This document shows positions 62,317 through 64,000 of a stretch of DNA of 64,000 nt, in pieces. Below the pieces are notes generated by a model, which searched no databases, had not been told where the DNA came from, and saw only the letters and a program-made list of their open reading frames with translations. Numbering within the stretch: the first letter of the stretch is position 1; every line of letters starts with the position of its first letter. Both the position numbers and the translations under genes were made by a program. Source of the DNA: Deltaproteobacteria bacterium (GTDB lineage Bacteria; Desulfobacterota; Desulfobulbia; Desulfobulbales; Desulfocapsaceae); contig JAPLJF010000010.1 in assembly GCA_026388715.1 (NCBI GenBank), positions 1 through 64,000 on the forward strand, given 5' to 3'.

Positions 62317-63300
62317 TTAAACCAAAATTTGCTTGCTCACCTCTCGTGTTGTTAAGTCAAAATAATGCCCAGATTTTATTGGGTACCATATTCCGTTATA
62401 GTTGGAACATAATAATACAGCGTATGTGTATGAATTAAATGGACTTACTTTGGAAACGATAGCGTCTTTATGCCACTCAACATTAATGAGATGCCCTTGG
62501 GTGATTTGTGTGTTGAATTTTTGTATTTTTTGATTGTCATGCAAAATTGGTGAAACGTTTACAGAAAAATATTTTTTCAAATCTCCTTCGTCGAACCTTA
62601 TAAATTGACGTATACCGTTAAACTCATCTCGCAATACAATTTTGCTTCCGGCAACATATGCCAAATAGTTGAATGCAATTTTTGATAATGCTCGAGCAAT
62701 AGTTCTATCAATTATTACTTCGCTTTCAACAAGAACCGAACCTACAGGTGGATTGGGCTGAATAAGATCGTTTTTTGTTGATATGTTAATCCCTTTGTTT
62801 TTGAGTATTTCAATAAGTTGAGGAAGTTCAGATTCATCGGCAAACATTTTAGCTGTCTTTAAGTCATAGCCTTCTTTTTCTAACTGCTCGGCAGACGGAA
62901 TATCTTTAGGCTCATAATAGATGTACTCATTCATAAATTTATTGTAGAAGCCTGCCTGAATTGGATAGCTAATCCCAATCTCTCCGGGTTTATCAGCCTT
63001 GGCTTCTTCTACGATGGCACCCTTCCACTCTCCGTCTATAATTTTACTTTTTACTCGCCTTTTATTTTTTAGTGGCTTTTTGGGCTCAATACCATGTTTT
63101 TTCCTTTCGATACTTTCATAGCTATCTCTACCAAGAAAAATTTCTAATTTGTCGCCAAAGAACTGATTGCACTCATCACAGACGCAATTGTAAAGAATTA
63201 AATTGTCAGGAGAAAAACGTCCCAAGCATTGAGGAATTACATGCTCACGTTTTTTATATTTATTGGGTGGTTTATCTTGGAGGCAATAAAAACATTTCAT
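62317..63300 (-). CDS. HNH-endonuclease-like protein
   Basis: 327 residues. N-terminal zinc/HNH pattern: CFYCLQDKPP, KREHVIPQCLGRFSPDNL, CVCDECNQFFGDKLE, i.e. Cys pairs around an EHVIP histidine, as in HNH_5-type nucleases. The remaining 250 residues are unassigned and could be a target-recognition domain (GSVLVESEVIIDRTIARALSKIAFNYLAYVAGSK). AT-rich and Lys-rich compared with its neighbours, so probably acquired. Single gene; no methylase nearby. Confidence 0.75.
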   Translation of the reverse strand: MKCFYCLQDKPPNKYKKREHVIPQCLGRFSPDNLILYNCVCDECNQFFGDKLEIFLGRDSYESIERKKHGIEPKKPLKNKRRVKSKIIDGEWKGAIVEEAKADKPGEIGISYPIQAGFYNKFMNEYIYYEPKDIPSAEQLEKEGYDLKTAKMFADESELPQLIEILKNKGINISTKNDLIQPNPPVGSVLVESEVIIDRTIARALSKIAFNYLAYVAGSKIVLRDEFNGIRQFIRFDEGDLKKYFSVNVSPILHDNQKIQKFNTQITQGHLINVEWHKDAIVSKVSPFNSYTYAVLLCSNYNGIWYPIKSGHYFDLTTREVSKQILV

Positions 63301-63384
63301 CGTATTTCTGTTCTGCTTTGTCGCAAAGAAAGAAGTGAGAGAGTCGTTATTTCGTTACGGTTTATTGTATTTTATCTGCCAGAC

Positions 63385-63493
63385 GCCGCTTCAAAGAAAC
63401 AGCCGGTAGAGATTGGCTGTTTCTTTGAAGCGGCATAAGGTGCCGTTAAGGAGTTGAGCAAAAAAAGCCTTGCTCAACTCCTTAACGGCACCT
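63385..63493 (-). repeat. paired-hairpin element, copy B
   Basis: On the minus strand it begins at the stop of the YrfG-like gene: TAGGTGCCGTTAAGGAGTTG...CAACTCCTTAACGGCACC, then ATGCCGCTTCAAAGAAACAG...CTGTTTCTTTGAAGCGGC. Same plan as 57609-57714, with covarying arms. Confidence 0.75.
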
Positions 63494-64000
63494 AAAAAAT
63501 GAGTTCGTCAAAGGTGACAATCGAGGGAAATTCATGGGAGTAGCGCACCGGCAGGCGTGAGCTTGGCCGGGCTACAAAGATGAGAAAGCCCATCTCGTAT
63601 TCCCTGGCCGAGCGCAGGACCTTGGCGGTGTCGTCGGCGAGCAGGGTCCGTTTCCGGTCATAGTGCAGGATTCCTTCCAGTCGGTCCCAGAAGGCAGGAT
63701 GTTCCTTGGCCTCTCCCACCTCTTCGGCGCAGACATTCCGGTCAAACCACTCTCCGAGCGCGGTCTTGCGCAGCTTGATCTCCAAGGTCTTGGAGTGGGC
63801 ATTGGTGACGAGATGGATCTTCTTGCCGATCTTGCGGATGAATTGCAGGAAATCGAGGACGAAAGGGTGGACCTGGATCAGGTGATCCACCTTGCATTTC
63901 AGCTCCGGGATATCGAGTCCGAGTTGTTCCGACCAGTAGTCAAGATCCGTCCATTGCAGGGTGCTTTCCACCGCTTGGTACCGCTTCAGCAGTTCCTTCC
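63492..64000 (-). CDS. yrfG: YrfG-like GMP/IMP nucleotidase, N-terminus beyond the window
   Basis: HAD-superfamily phosphatase. The visible C-terminal part has LDYWSEQLGLDIPELK, motif II LVTNAHSKTLEIKL, Lys region EAKEHPAFW, and motif III/IV LLADDTAKVLRSAREY. E. coli YrfG has nearly the same TLNW..LDYWSEQLGLDI block and hydrolyses GMP and IMP. The catalytic DxD motif lies outside the window, so the record is partial. The frame is open to base 64000. Confidence 0.85.
   Translation of the reverse strand, partial: KELLKRYQAVESTLQWTDLDYWSEQLGLDIPELKCKVDHLIQVHPFVLDFLQFIRKIGKKIHLVTNAHSKTLEIKLRKTALGEWFDRNVCAEEVGEAKEHPAFWDRLEGILHYDRKRTLLADDTAKVLRSAREYEMGFLIFVARPSSRLPVRYSHEFPSIVTFDELIF

Overview
The window reads as a chromosomal segment of a Gram-negative, mostly anaerobic bacterium, most likely a sulfate-reducer-type Desulfobacterota (Desulfobulbales-like). 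The reasons are multihaem c-type cytochromes, a divergent cytochrome-bd-like complex fused to c haems, the anaerobic ThiH route to thiazole, an AICAR transformylase without its IMP cyclohydrolase domain, a eukaryotic-type HisA, a spd/mitochondrial-like EF-G and sigma-54 control. The assignment is inference; no rRNA or tRNA gene was found.

Layout. (1) 1-5300: small envelope and stress-type proteins (DUF883/YqjE pair, a repeat-rich secreted protein, an ABM monooxygenase, a lipoprotein, DUF1003). (2) 5795-10918: a two-partner secretion pair (TpsB, TpsA), each with a one-base frameshift just after its signal peptide, then an L,D-transpeptidase-like protein. (3) 11083-19025: a signalling block with a nonsense-mutated sigma-54 activator, a five-PAS hybrid kinase (REC-REC-HPt) and an intact receiver/AAA+/Fis activator. 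(4) 22817-19190, minus strand: a six-gene envelope operon (BON lipoprotein, 48-aa membrane peptide, two coiled-coil paralogues, DUF1207, outer-membrane barrel). (5) 23502-48135: housekeeping and accessory genes, namely EF-G, a KaiC-like ATPase, hisA, an MBL hydrolase, nadE, a dodecahaem cytochrome, a porin, an MFS pump, a REC-GAF kinase, dinG, a prenyl synthase, a GlxA regulator with a GNAT and a cysteine hydrolase, the purH C-half and thiSGH. (6) 48500-50100: decayed IS21 and IS3 pieces around a duplicated Cys-rich secreted protein. (7) 50413-57983: two cytochrome-bd-superfamily systems either side of an Rrf2 Fe-S regulator, with DUF4492 and CydX-like micro-proteins. (8) 58026-64000: an unusual AAA+ ATPase whose 3' end and neighbouring small membrane gene are duplicated among REP-like palindromes, an HNH protein, and the end of a YrfG-like nucleotidase.

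The strongest new signal is regulatory. Three intergenic regions (3302-3449, 5487-5634 and, inverted, 22981-23127) share one architecture: two tandem 14-bp palindromes of the type GGTYAnATRTGACC, about 70-85 bp, a 17-bp box GATGGGTGAnGTnACGC, exactly 15 bp, then a sigma-54 promoter TGGCRC-N5-TTGCW. They precede the lipoprotein genes, the two-partner secretion genes and the BON/DUF1207 envelope operon. The hybrid kinase and sigma-54 activator lie between them. I infer a local kinase -> activator -> sigma-54 envelope/adhesin regulon.
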